A DNA stretch of 64,000 nt from Ruthenibacterium avium (GTDB lineage Bacteria > Bacillota > Clostridia > Oscillospirales > Ruminococcaceae): positions 1 to 64,000 of the forward strand of contig DWYA01000048.1 in the NCBI GenBank assembly GCA_019118905.1, in the 5' to 3' direction. The notes beneath the pieces were generated by a model that was given only the letters and a program-made list of their open reading frames with translations, was not told the origin of the DNA and made no database searches. A program made the translations under genes and the position numbers. This document shows positions 6,379 through 14,700 of the stretch, one piece after another (position 1 is the first letter of the stretch; the number at the start of each line of letters is the position of its first letter).

Positions 6379-8988
6379 ATGGCTGAGAAAAAAACCACCG
6401 TTGCCCCCGCCGAGACCGATGTCAAAGGCATGATCGACGGCCTTGTCAGCAAGGCTCAGGTTGCTTTGAAGGAGTTCTTGGCACTGGATCAGGAGCAGAT
6501 TGACCACATCGTTCACGAGATGGCTCTGGCAGGCTTGGACAAGCACCAGGAGCTCGCACGCATGGCTGTTGAGGAAACCGGCCGCGGCGTGTACGAGGAC
6601 AAGGTTATCAAAAACATGTTTGCCACCGAGTATATCTGGCACGACATCAAGCGCGAGAAAACCGTTGGTATTCTTGACGAGAACGAGATGGAGGGCTATG
6701 TTGAGGTTGCTGAGCCCGTGGGCGTGATCTGCGGCGTAACCCCGACCACCAACCCCACTTCTACCACCATGTTCAAGTGCTTGATCGCTGTCAAGACCCG
6801 CAACCCCATCATCTTCGGCTTCCATCCGTCTGCACAGAAGTGCTCTGCGGAAGCAGCTCGCATCGTGTACGAAGCAGCTGTGAAGGCCGGCGCACCGAAG
6901 AACTGCATTCAGTGGATCGACAAGCCGTCCATTGACGCAACCGGCGCTTTGATGAATCACCCCGGCGTTGCTACCATCTTGGCAACCGGCGGCCCCGGCA
7001 TGGTGCAGGCAGCTTACAGCTGCGGCAAACCCGCTTTGGGCGTTGGCCCGGGCAACGTGCCCTGCTTCATCGAGAAGTCGGCAGACCTGCATCGCGCATG
7101 TACCGACCTGATGATGTCCAAAACCTTCGACAACGGCATGATCTGCGCTTCTGAGCAGGCTGTTATCGTGGAGAAGGAGCTGGCAAAGGACTTCGAGAAA
7201 TTCATGAAGGACAACGGCTGCTACTTCTTGAACAAAGAGGAAACCGATAAGCTCAGCGCTTATATGTTCCCCGACCCCAACAAGGGCGTTTTTGCACCGG
7301 TTGTTGGCCGCAGCGCACACTGGATTGCACAGCAGGCCGGCCTGAATGTGCCTGAAAAAACCAAGATTTTGATTGTTCCTGTGGATCGTCCCGACAGCGG
7401 CCATCCCATGGCAAAAGAGAAGCTGAGCCCGGTATTGGCTTACTTCATCGTTGACAGCAAAGAGCAGGGCTTCGATTATGCCAACAAGATGCTCGAGCTG
7501 GGTGGTTTGGGCCACTCCGCAGTTATCCACACCGGCGATATGAAGATTGCCGACGAGTACGGCATTGCAATGCGCGTAGGCCGTATCATTGTAAACAGCC
7601 CCTCCTCTCAGGGTGCTATCGGTGATATCTACAACACCAACACTCCGTCCTTGACGCTGGGCTGCGGTTCTTACGGTAAAAACTCGGTGTCTCAGAACGT
7701 CACCACCGTAAACCTCATCAACAAAAAGCGCATTGCCAAGAGGAGAGTCAATATGCAGTGGTTCAAGATTCCGCCGAAGATCTACTTTGAGAACGACTCC
7801 ATCCAGTACTTGGAGAAAATGGAGGACATCTCTCGTGCGTTCATCGTTACCGACCCTGTCATGGTGAAGCTCGGCAACGTGGACAAAGTTCTGTACTACC
7901 TGCGTAAACGCGCACAGTACTGCCACAGCGAAATCTACTCCGATGTTGAGAGCGATCCTTCCGTAGAGTGCATCATGCGCGGTGTTGAGGCAATGCGTGC
8001 CTTCCAGCCCGACGTGATCATTGCAATTGGCGGCGGTTCCGCAATCGATGCTGCAAAGGGTATGTGGCTGTTCTACGAGCATCCCGATACAAGCTTTGAC
8101 GGTCTGCGTCAGCGCTTCCTCGATATCCGCAAACGTGCGTTCAAGTTCCCGGAGCTTGGCACCAAAACGAAGCTGGTTGCTATCCCGACCACTTCCGGTA
8201 CCGGTTCCGAGGTTACCAGCTTCTCGGTTATCACCGACAAGAAGAACGGCAACATCAAATATCCCTTGGCCGATTACAGCCTGACCCCGGACGTTGCTAT
8301 CATCGACCCGCAGTTCACGCTGTCCATGCCCAAGAGCATCGTTGCTGACACTGGTTTGGACGTTTTGACTCACGCTATTGAGGCTTACGTTTCCGTGATG
8401 GCTTCCGACTACACCGACGGCTTGGCATTGCAGGCAATCGAGATGGTATTTGAGTACCTCGAGAAATCCTACAATGGCGATCCCGTTGCCCGCGAGAAGA
8501 TGCACAACGCATCCTGCATCGCCGGTATGGCCTTCACTAACGCATTCCTTGGCTTGAACCACTCCATGGCTCACAAGCTGGGCGGTGAGTATCACATCCC
8601 GCATGGCCGTGCAAACGCACTGTTGATGCCGTATGTGATCGCTTACAACGCAACAAAGCCCACTAAGTTTGCTTCCTTCCCGAAATATAAGGAGTATGTG
8701 GCAGACGAGCGCTATGCAAAGATTGCACGTCGTTTGGGCTTGTGCGCTCCGAATGCTTCCAAAGAGGATGCCATCAAGGCTTTGATTGAGGCTGTTCGCA
8801 ACCTGATGAAGGCTACCGACCGTCCGATGTCCATCAAAGACTGCGGCATTGACGAAGCTGAGTTCATGAGCAAGCTGAGCGATTTGAGCTACAAAGCATT
8901 TGAAGATCAGTGCACCACTGCAAACCCGGTATATCCCCTGGTTACTGAGATTCAGGAGATCTACAAGAAAACTTATTACGGTGAATAA
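6379..8988 (+). CDS. adhE: Bifunctional acetaldehyde-CoA/alcohol dehydrogenase AdhE
   Basis: 869 residues, full length for AdhE. The N-terminal aldehyde dehydrogenase half (about 1-440) reduces acetyl-CoA to acetaldehyde. It carries the catalytic cysteine in DNGMICASEQ near 255. A linker leads to the C-terminal iron-dependent alcohol dehydrogenase half (about 455-869), with the NAD-binding GGGSAIDAAKG near 553, TTSGTGSEVT near 601 and the His-rich metal site in HSMAHKLGGEYHIPHGRAN near 732. Each round oxidises two NADH per ethanol formed. GAGAGGAG precedes the ATG. Codon use is strongly biased (C/G-ending), suggesting high expression. Regulation by Rex is predicted from the promoter. Two terminators follow. 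Confidence 0.98.
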   Translation: MAEKKTTVAPAETDVKGMIDGLVSKAQVALKEFLALDQEQIDHIVHEMALAGLDKHQELARMAVEETGRGVYEDKVIKNMFATEYIWHDIKREKTVGILDENEMEGYVEVAEPVGVICGVTPTTNPTSTTMFKCLIAVKTRNPIIFGFHPSAQKCSAEAARIVYEAAVKAGAPKNCIQWIDKPSIDATGALMNHPGVATILATGGPGMVQAAYSCGKPALGVGPGNVPCFIEKSADLHRACTDLMMSKTFDNGMICASEQAVIVEKELAKDFEKFMKDNGCYFLNKEETDKLSAYMFPDPNKGVFAPVVGRSAHWIAQQAGLNVPEKTKILIVPVDRPDSGHPMAKEKLSPVLAYFIVDSKEQGFDYANKMLELGGLGHSAVIHTGDMKIADEYGIAMRVGRIIVNSPSSQGAIGDIYNTNTPSLTLGCGSYGKNSVSQNVTTVNLINKKRIAKRRVNMQWFKIPPKIYFENDSIQYLEKMEDISRAFIVTDPVMVKLGNVDKVLYYLRKRAQYCHSEIYSDVESDPSVECIMRGVEAMRAFQPDVIIAIGGGSAIDAAKGMWLFYEHPDTSFDGLRQRFLDIRKRAFKFPELGTKTKLVAIPTTSGTGSEVTSFSVITDKKNGNIKYPLADYSLTPDVAIIDPQFTLSMPKSIVADTGLDVLTHAIEAYVSVMASDYTDGLALQAIEMVFEYLEKSYNGDPVAREKMHNASCIAGMAFTNAFLGLNHSMAHKLGGEYHIPHGRANALLMPYVIAYNATKPTKFASFPKYKEYVADERYAKIARRLGLCAPNASKEDAIKALIEAVRNLMKATDRPMSIKDCGIDEAEFMSKLSDLSYKAFEDQCTTANPVYPLVTEIQEIYKKTYYGE

Positions 8989-9011
8989 TTCACCTTTCTT
9001 TTCCAAACAGC

Positions 9012-9039
9012 AAAAAGCCGCCCGAAAGGGCGGTTTTTT
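9012..9039 (+). terminator. adhE terminator 1
   Basis: GCCGCCC, loop GAAA, GGGCGG and a six-T run form a strong intrinsic terminator 25 bases after the adhE stop. Confidence 0.9.
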
Positions 9040-9062
9040 GCGTTTTGCTGCAAGCAAAACGC
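9040..9062. repeat. Perfect 9-bp inverted repeat between two terminators
   Basis: GCGTTTTGC (9040-9048) and GCAAAACGC (9054-9062) with a 5-base loop sit directly after the first adhE terminator. There is no T-run, so it is not itself a canonical terminator. Confidence 0.6.
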
Positions 9063-9089
9063 CCGGCGGACGGCTGCAAAAGCTGAAAA

Positions 9090-9121
9090 CAAAAAACCGC
9101 CCCGGCCGGGACGGTTTTTTG
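9090..9121 (+). terminator. adhE terminator 2
   Basis: CCGCCCC, a short GGCC-centred loop and GGGACGG with six T form a second terminator. Its flanks (A-run before, CGGTTTTTTGCGTT after) match those of terminator 1, suggesting duplication. Confidence 0.8.
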
Positions 9122-9420
9122 CGTTATGAAGGATGGAGTTGGAATTCAGATGAAAAAGATGGAGCACGGAAGAAAAGTGCTGTGAAAAATACCGTGCAAA
9201 AATCTTTCTCACCCTGTTATGTTGTGGCGCTGATTAGCATTAGCTAACCAACGATTTTATTTTAACTTATGAACCTCAAAATGTAAAGAGTTTTTTGTTA
9301 GCAAAAGCTATCTCTTTTTTGCTGCAAAAAGAAATGCAGCCTTGCTTTTGGAAAAAAGCGAAGCTTGGAGCTGACGCAAAGCGGCGATGTGTGAAAACAG
9401 CAGTGAAGCGGCATAAACAG
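9122..9420. other. Gene-free spacer before sbcD
   Basis: No supported gene. A short plus-strand frame (from 9295) lacks a ribosome binding site and runs over the sbcD promoter. A five-base inverted repeat (TTAGC/GCTAA near 9235) is too weak to interpret. Confidence 0.4.
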
Positions 9421-9449
9421 GTGAAATTTTGTTTGATTTATGGTACAAT
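9421..9449 (+). promoter_or_regulatory. sbcDC promoter
   Basis: GTGAAA at 9421-9426, a 17-base spacer, and TACAAT at 9444-9449, about 60 bases before the sbcD ATG. No LexA-type box is seen over it. Confidence 0.5.
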
Positions 9450-9512
9450 AAAGGCACTGTGGCAAAAGCGTTATAAAACGATAGGCGACCGACAGACAAA
9501 GGAGTAAACGCT

Positions 9513-10646
9513 ATGAAGCTGTTGCATTTGTCTGACCTGCATTTGGGAAAACGGGTAAACGAATTTTCGATGCTGGAAGACCAAAAGTATATTTTGAATC
9601 AAATATTGCAAATTGTAATAAATGAGCAAGTCAATACGGTATTGATTGCGGGAGATGTATACGACAAAAGTGTGCCGTCTGCGCAGGCAGTAACGCTGTT
9701 TGACGATTTTCTTACGCGGCTGGAGGCGCTGGAATGCACCGTTTTGCTGATAGCAGGCAATCACGATTCGCCCGAGCGCTTGGCCTTTGGCGCCCATCTT
9801 TTGCAAAAAAGCAGGGTGTATCTTTCCCCGGTATTTGATGGCCGCCTGACTTGCTGCACGCTGAACGATGAATACGGCGAACTGGACGTTTGGCTGATGC
9901 CTTTTTTAAAACCATCGGCGGTGCGCCCGTTTTATCCCGAGGATACGATGGAAAGTTATCAAGACGCGGCAGCCGTGGTGCTTCGCAGCAACCCGCCGCA
10001 CCAAGGACGGCGCAGCATCTTGGTGGCACATCAATTTGTGACAGGCGCTAAAACGGGCGGTTCGGAGGAGTTGAGCGTTGGCGGCGCAGAAAATATTGAC
10101 GCGGCGCTGTTCGCCGCATATGACTATGTGGCGCTGGGACATATTCACAGCCCGCAGCGGGTGGGCCGTGAAACCGTTCGCTATTGCGGCTCGCCCTTGA
10201 AATACTCCCTTTCGGAAGCACGCGGCACAAAAAGCGTCACGCTGATTACGTTCAATCAGCCCGGAGAAATTGACATCAAGCTGTGTCCGCTCACGCCTTT
10301 GCACGACCTGCGCACCATCCGAGGCACTTACGATGAAGTGACGGCGCGTACCTTTTATGAGGGTACCGCCACGGATGATTACCTGCATATCACTTTAACC
10401 GATGAGACCGAGGTGCTGGATGCCGTTGGTAAGCTGCGCAGCATTTACCCCAATGTGATGCGCGTGGATTACGATAACACGCGAACCCGAGCGGGTGCCT
10501 CCATGCCGGAAGCAGCTGTGCAGGACGAAGCGACCCCTATGGAACTATTTTGCCGCTTTTTTGAATGGCAAAACGAAAAACCGCTGACAGAGCGCCAGCG
10601 TGCTTTGCTGGAAAAAGAAATTGAAGCTGTATGGGAGGAGCGATGA
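9513..10646 (+). CDS. sbcD: Nuclease subunit SbcD (Mre11 family)
   Basis: 377 residues. SbcD is the metallophosphoesterase nuclease that, with the SbcC ATPase, opens hairpins and processes DNA ends. Calcineurin-like motifs occur in order: HLSDLHLGK (5-13), AGDVYDKS (near 47), AGNHDSPERL (near 83) and ALGHIHSPQ (near 208), supplying the Asp/His/Asn ligands for two Mn2+. AAAGGAG precedes the ATG. The stop is one base before the sbcC start, indicating coupled translation. Confidence 0.96.
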   Translation: MKLLHLSDLHLGKRVNEFSMLEDQKYILNQILQIVINEQVNTVLIAGDVYDKSVPSAQAVTLFDDFLTRLEALECTVLLIAGNHDSPERLAFGAHLLQKSRVYLSPVFDGRLTCCTLNDEYGELDVWLMPFLKPSAVRPFYPEDTMESYQDAAAVVLRSNPPHQGRRSILVAHQFVTGAKTGGSEELSVGGAENIDAALFAAYDYVALGHIHSPQRVGRETVRYCGSPLKYSLSEARGTKSVTLITFNQPGEIDIKLCPLTPLHDLRTIRGTYDEVTARTFYEGTATDDYLHITLTDETEVLDAVGKLRSIYPNVMRVDYDNTRTRAGASMPEAAVQDEATPMELFCRFFEWQNEKPLTERQRALLEKEIEAVWEER

Positions 10647-10647
10647 T

Positions 10648-13416
10648 ATGAAACCCTATCGTTTAACCATCAGCGCCTTCGGCCCTTACGGCGACGAAGC
10701 AACGGTGGATTTTTCTAAGCTCGGCGAGCGCGGACTGTACTTGATTACCGGCGACACCGGCGCAGGTAAAACATCGCTGTTTGACGCCATCACGTTTGCG
10801 CTTTACGGCCGCGCCAGCGGCGAAAGCCGAAGTGCCGATATGCTGCGCAGCCGTTACGCTGCTGCCGATACGCCCACCTTTGTAGAGCTGGACTTTGTAC
10901 ACCATGGGCAGCACTACATTGTGCGGCGAAACCCCGCCTATCTGCGCCCGTCCAAGCGCGGTGAGGGCATGACGGCACAAGCGCCGGATGCTGTTCTCAC
11001 TCGGCCCGACGGCACGGTGGTAACAAAAGTGGATGCCGTCACCAAAGAGATTACCGAGCTGCTGGGGTTAGACCGCAATCGTTTTTGCCAAATTGCGATG
11101 CTGGCACAGGGCGATTTTCAGCGCCTCCTGTTGGCAAACACCGAAAAACGCATGGAAATTTTCCGTGAGCTGTTTCATACCGAGTCGTATGCCGTGCTGC
11201 AAGACCGGCTTCGCGCACAAGCCAATGAATGGAAGCAAAAGGCCGCGGCGCTGGAAACCCAAATGATGCAGGCGGCAAAAATGGCTGTGATGCCGCCGGA
11301 TACCGAGCGCGCCGAAACGCTTTGCGGCCTGCTTTCCAATCCTCCGCCCGATTTTGCCGCCTGTGTCGTGGCATTGGCGCAAGAACAGGAAAACGAGGAT
11401 GAACACGCCGTGACTGTGATGGAGACACAGCTGGCGGAAATGGAACAAATGCTGAGTGAAACCGAACGCAAGCTGGGGCAGGCACAAGCGGCACAGGCCG
11501 CCCAAAAGCGCTGGGAACAGGCCATGGCTCTCATTCAGCAGCAGACTCCGCAGGAAGAACAGCTGCGGGCGCAGCTTACGGCGATAGAACAGGAAACCCC
11601 AGCATATGAGCAGTTATGCACACAGGTGCAGGCGCAAACCCAAATGCTGGCCCAATACGACACGCTGGAGCGGCTGGGCAAAGAACGCCAAATTGCCCAA
11701 GAGAAGAACGCAGCACAGCAAAAGCGTGCCCAAGCTGCCCAGCAGAAAAAGGCACAGGCGCAAGCGGCTTATGAAGCGCTGATATCGGAGCAAAAAACGC
11801 TGGCCGGAGCACAGGCAGAGTGGGAACGCCAAAAACATGCGCTGGAAAGTTTGCAGACAAAGGCGGCTTTGGTAGAGGAAATTGCCCAGCTTTACCGCGA
11901 TATGCACCGCGAAAAAAAGCTGCTGGCCAAGATGCAAAAGGATTATCTTGCAGCGCAGCAAACGGCAGGTCAAGCGGCGCAGGCGTTTCTCTGTGCCGAG
12001 CGTTCCTTTTTGGATCATCAAGCCGGATTGCTGGCACAAACGTTGCAGCCCGGCCAGCCGTGTCCCGTTTGCGGCGGTGTCGATCATCCTCATCCGGCGG
12101 TCATGCCGGCCAATGCCGTAACACGCGCGGAATTGGAGCAGCGCCGTGCCGCGCGTGACGCTGCCGAGCGGACAGCACAAGAGGCAAGCCAAGCGTGCGG
12201 TGCACAAAAAGCGCGGTGGAACAGCGCATGGGAGCATACCGCGCAGCGGGCGCGAACGTGTTTCGACTTTGAAACGGAGGAACAGCTCAAGCAGCAAATT
12301 GCAAAAGGGCTGGAAGACGGCAAGGCCCGGTGTGCCGCACAAGCACAAGTGGTACAAAAGGCGCAAGCGCAAGCGCAATACGCTGAAACGATGCCCGCCC
12401 GCCTGGAACAGGCACAGCGCCAAATACAAGTGCCCGAGCAGGAAATTCAACAGGCGGGACAGGAAGCGGCAGCATTGCAAGCCACCGCACAAGCCTTGGA
12501 AAAGCAGGCGGCAGAGCTAAAACAAAGCTTACCGTTCCCGGACCGTACACAAGCGCAGCAGCACTTGCAAACATTGCTGGCGCAAAAGCAAGCGTTTGAA
12601 CATCGGCGCGATGAGACTCGCCGTCGCTATGAACAAGTGGAAAAGAGTTTGCTGGAGGCCAGAGCCGGTGCAAAAGAAGCCGAAAAGCAGATGGCCGGTG
12701 CACAAGATGTGCAGGCGCTGCAAGAGCAGTGTGCCGCGCAGCAGCAGACGCGCAAAGCACACACCGAGCAAATACGCCTTTGCAAAAGCCGCATGGAGCG
12801 AAACCGCGAAAGCATTCGCTTGCTTGGCCGCTGTGCAAAAGACAGCGCGCAGGTACACGAACAATGGAGCACGGTGAAAGAGTTGTCCGATACCGCTTAT
12901 GGAGTAGTTCAGGGAAAAGAGAAAGTTACGCTGGAAACGTATGTGCAGATGACGTACTTTGACCGCATCATCGCGCGCGCTAACACGCGCTTTATGCGCA
13001 TGACGTTTGGCCAGTTTGAACTCTGCCGCCGCGAACAGCCCAGAGACAGGCAGTCGAAAAGCGGCTTGGAGCTGGACGTAAAAGACCATTATAACGGCAC
13101 AGTGCGCCCGGCAGCTTCGCTGTCCGGCGGTGAGTCGTTTGTGGCGTCTCTGGCATTGGCGCTGGGGCTTTCCGACGAAATACGCGCCACAGCGGGCGGT
13201 ATTGAGCTTGATGCTTTATTTGTTGATGAAGGCTTCGGCACATTGAGCGAAGAAATTTTAAACCACGCTGTGCAAACTTTGCAGCAGCTGGCCGAGGGCG
13301 ACCGCATTGTCGGGATTATCTCCCATGTGGCCGAGCTGAAAGAACGCATCGAAAAACAAATTGTCGTAACAAAATCAAAAACAGGAAAAAGCACGGTGGA
13401 AATTCGTGTGGGATAG
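10648..13416 (+). CDS. sbcC: Nuclease ATPase subunit SbcC (Rad50 family)
   Basis: 922 residues from the ATG at 10648, with GGGAGGAG 7 bases upstream inside the end of sbcD. The N-terminal Walker A is GDTGAGKTS (near 36). Two long Gln/Ala-rich coiled-coil arms flank a zinc hook with CPVCGG near 472. The C-terminal ABC signature is LSGGESFVASLALALG near 830, followed by Walker B ALFVDEGFG near 860. It dimerises through the hook and drives ATP-dependent DNA-end processing with SbcD. The coiled-coil arms are unusually rich in Q and A, giving long spurious open frames on the other strand. An earlier in-frame ATG at 10600 lies inside sbcD without a ribosome binding site. Confidence 0.96.
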   Translation: MKPYRLTISAFGPYGDEATVDFSKLGERGLYLITGDTGAGKTSLFDAITFALYGRASGESRSADMLRSRYAAADTPTFVELDFVHHGQHYIVRRNPAYLRPSKRGEGMTAQAPDAVLTRPDGTVVTKVDAVTKEITELLGLDRNRFCQIAMLAQGDFQRLLLANTEKRMEIFRELFHTESYAVLQDRLRAQANEWKQKAAALETQMMQAAKMAVMPPDTERAETLCGLLSNPPPDFAACVVALAQEQENEDEHAVTVMETQLAEMEQMLSETERKLGQAQAAQAAQKRWEQAMALIQQQTPQEEQLRAQLTAIEQETPAYEQLCTQVQAQTQMLAQYDTLERLGKERQIAQEKNAAQQKRAQAAQQKKAQAQAAYEALISEQKTLAGAQAEWERQKHALESLQTKAALVEEIAQLYRDMHREKKLLAKMQKDYLAAQQTAGQAAQAFLCAERSFLDHQAGLLAQTLQPGQPCPVCGGVDHPHPAVMPANAVTRAELEQRRAARDAAERTAQEASQACGAQKARWNSAWEHTAQRARTCFDFETEEQLKQQIAKGLEDGKARCAAQAQVVQKAQAQAQYAETMPARLEQAQRQIQVPEQEIQQAGQEAAALQATAQALEKQAAELKQSLPFPDRTQAQQHLQTLLAQKQAFEHRRDETRRRYEQVEKSLLEARAGAKEAEKQMAGAQDVQALQEQCAAQQQTRKAHTEQIRLCKSRMERNRESIRLLGRCAKDSAQVHEQWSTVKELSDTAYGVVQGKEKVTLETYVQMTYFDRIIARANTRFMRMTFGQFELCRREQPRDRQSKSGLELDVKDHYNGTVRPAASLSGGESFVASLALALGLSDEIRATAGGIELDALFVDEGFGTLSEEILNHAVQTLQQLAEGDRIVGIISHVAELKERIEKQIVVTKSKTGKSTVEIRVG

Positions 13417-13574
13417 GGCGTTTCTGAAAACAAAGAAATGCACAGATGTTTCGCAGGAAGTGTGCGGCTGCAAGGCTGATTGTGAGGACCGTTTATGCAG
13501 CAGATGCCGCTTCCCGTGGAAAAGATGAAAATTTCAGTTTTTCGGAAAGCTCCTAACAGAAAGGGTGCATAACA

Positions 13575-14363
13575 ATGAATCAAAAATGGGTTGAGCGCTT
13601 TCGTATTGCGCTGATTGTCATTTTATCGGTGATTTTTGTCGTATCGGCAGGTGTTGTTGTGACAACGCTGGTGCGTGGGGAACAAGAGCAAAATGCCTTT
13701 GAAGAATTGGCGCAGCAAACACTCCCGCAGGAAGGCGAAGAACAAGTCGACCCGCTGGCACAGTATCAAAACTTAAAAGCAATCAATTCTGATTTTTGCG
13801 GATGGATTTATCTGGAGGGTACCAAGCTGAATTACCCTGTAATGTATACTCCCAGCGATTCGCAATATTACCTGCGCCGCGATTTTGAAAAAAAGGACTC
13901 CCTCAGCGGTACGCCCTTTGTGGACGGGCTGAGTTCCCCCAGCGACTCGAATGTGTTAATTCACGGCCACAACATGAAAAATGGAACGATGTTTAATGCA
14001 TTGGTTCAATATGAGGACGAACAGTTTTGGACTTCCCATCCGGTGATTCAATTTAATACACCGTATGGCTTGGGCGACTATCAGGTGATGGCTGCGTTCT
14101 ACACTAAAACCTCCGGCGATCCGGCTGTTGACCCGCTGCCGTACTATGAATATGCCCACATTACAGATGAACAGCAATTCCAAACTTATGTCAGCGCAGT
14201 GCAAAATGCAGCACTGTATCAAACGGGTGTTACAGCTTCGTATGGTGACCAGCTGCTTACTTTGTCCACCTGTGACAACGTGACCAATGACGGACGTTTT
14301 GTGGTAGTGGCGGTGAAAGCTGCCGCCCAAACGACGCAGGAACCTGCCGCACAAACGGCATAA
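13575..14363 (+). CDS. srtB: Class B sortase
   Basis: 262 residues. An N-terminal signal anchor (about 10-32) is followed by an extracellular sortase domain: GWIYLEGTKLNYPVM near 76-90, catalytic H132 in LIHGHNM, the TLSTC motif with catalytic C233, and R241 in DGRFVVV. Length and the spacing of His-Cys-Arg fit class B sortases, which attach haem- or wall-associated proteins or pili by transpeptidation. GAAAGGG precedes the ATG. No sortase substrate with an LPXTG/NPQTN-type signal is next to it. It is separated from sbcC by about 160 bases. Confidence 0.93.
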   Translation: MNQKWVERFRIALIVILSVIFVVSAGVVVTTLVRGEQEQNAFEELAQQTLPQEGEEQVDPLAQYQNLKAINSDFCGWIYLEGTKLNYPVMYTPSDSQYYLRRDFEKKDSLSGTPFVDGLSSPSDSNVLIHGHNMKNGTMFNALVQYEDEQFWTSHPVIQFNTPYGLGDYQVMAAFYTKTSGDPAVDPLPYYEYAHITDEQQFQTYVSAVQNAALYQTGVTASYGDQLLTLSTCDNVTNDGRFVVVAVKAAAQTTQEPAAQTA

Positions 14364-14376
14364 AATGAAGGCTTGG

Positions 14377-14423
14377 AAAAGGCCGTCCCGCCGCCGAGAA
14401 ACGGTGTTGGGCCGGCCTTTTTT
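14377..14423 (+). terminator. Terminator after the sortase gene
   Basis: AAAAGGCCG pairs with CGGCCTTTT around an internal GC-rich arm and ends in a six-T run, 15 bases after the sortase stop. The gene-free stretch 14364-14700 holds this plus three further hairpins. Confidence 0.75.
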
Positions 14424-14449
14424 GCGCCTTTTGGCACTGCTCAATAAGA

Positions 14450-14483
14450 AACGCCCGGCAGTCTTGCGTGACTGCCGGGCGTT
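14450..14483. repeat. Hairpin repeat, copy 1
   Basis: ACGCCCGGCAGTC, loop TTGCGT, GACTGCCGGGCGT is a perfect 13-bp stem. A close copy follows at 14626-14660. Lying between convergent genes, it may terminate or insulate transcription. Confidence 0.7.
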
Positions 14484-14590
14484 GGGACTGTACAAAAGCT
14501 GCTGCCTGAGTCAAAAAGAACCTGAGCTGCAAGGGGAAAAAGGCTTGGAAAAGGGGGCTGAGCCCTCTTTTCCATTTTAGATAAGGCTTC

Positions 14591-14625
14591 GGTTTGTGAA
14601 AAAAGCTTCGCTTTTTTACAAACTG
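14591..14625. terminator. T/A-rich hairpin between sortase and MCP genes
   Basis: GTTTGTGAAAAAAGC and GCTTTTTTACAAAC pair with a TTC loop and one bulged base. It carries A/T tracts in the stem and could work in either direction. Confidence 0.5.
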
Positions 14626-14660
14626 AACGCCCAGCAGTCTTGCGTGGCTGCCGGGCGTTT
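14626..14660. repeat. Hairpin repeat, copy 2 (likely MCP terminator)
   Basis: AACGCCCAGCAGTC, TTGCGT, GGCTGCCGGGCGTT differs from copy 1 by compensating or tolerated changes and is followed by TTTT. On the minus strand it lies about 40 bases after the chemoreceptor stop. Confidence 0.65.
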
Positions 14661-14700
14661 TCTGCACCATTTATGGATTGTTGATAGAATGGGTTGTGGC

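Noticed and set aside
6310..9057. A 915-codon minus-strand open frame antisense to adhE
   Set aside because: It mirrors adhE and has no ribosome binding site. It is explained by the strong codon bias of adhE, which removes stop codons from one antisense frame. Adh motifs on the plus strand are unambiguous.
9295..9507. A 70-codon plus-strand frame before sbcD
   Set aside because: No ribosome binding site, overlaps the sbcDC promoter, and Lys-rich composition without motifs.
11614..12492. Long minus-strand frames antisense to sbcC
   Set aside because: They come from the Gln/Ala-rich coiled-coil coding of sbcC; Leu/Cys/Arg-rich products with no motif.
14257..14670. Open frames across the hairpin-rich spacer between sortase and chemoreceptor genes
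   Set aside because: They run through several inverted repeats and terminators and overlap the sortase end; no ribosome binding site.
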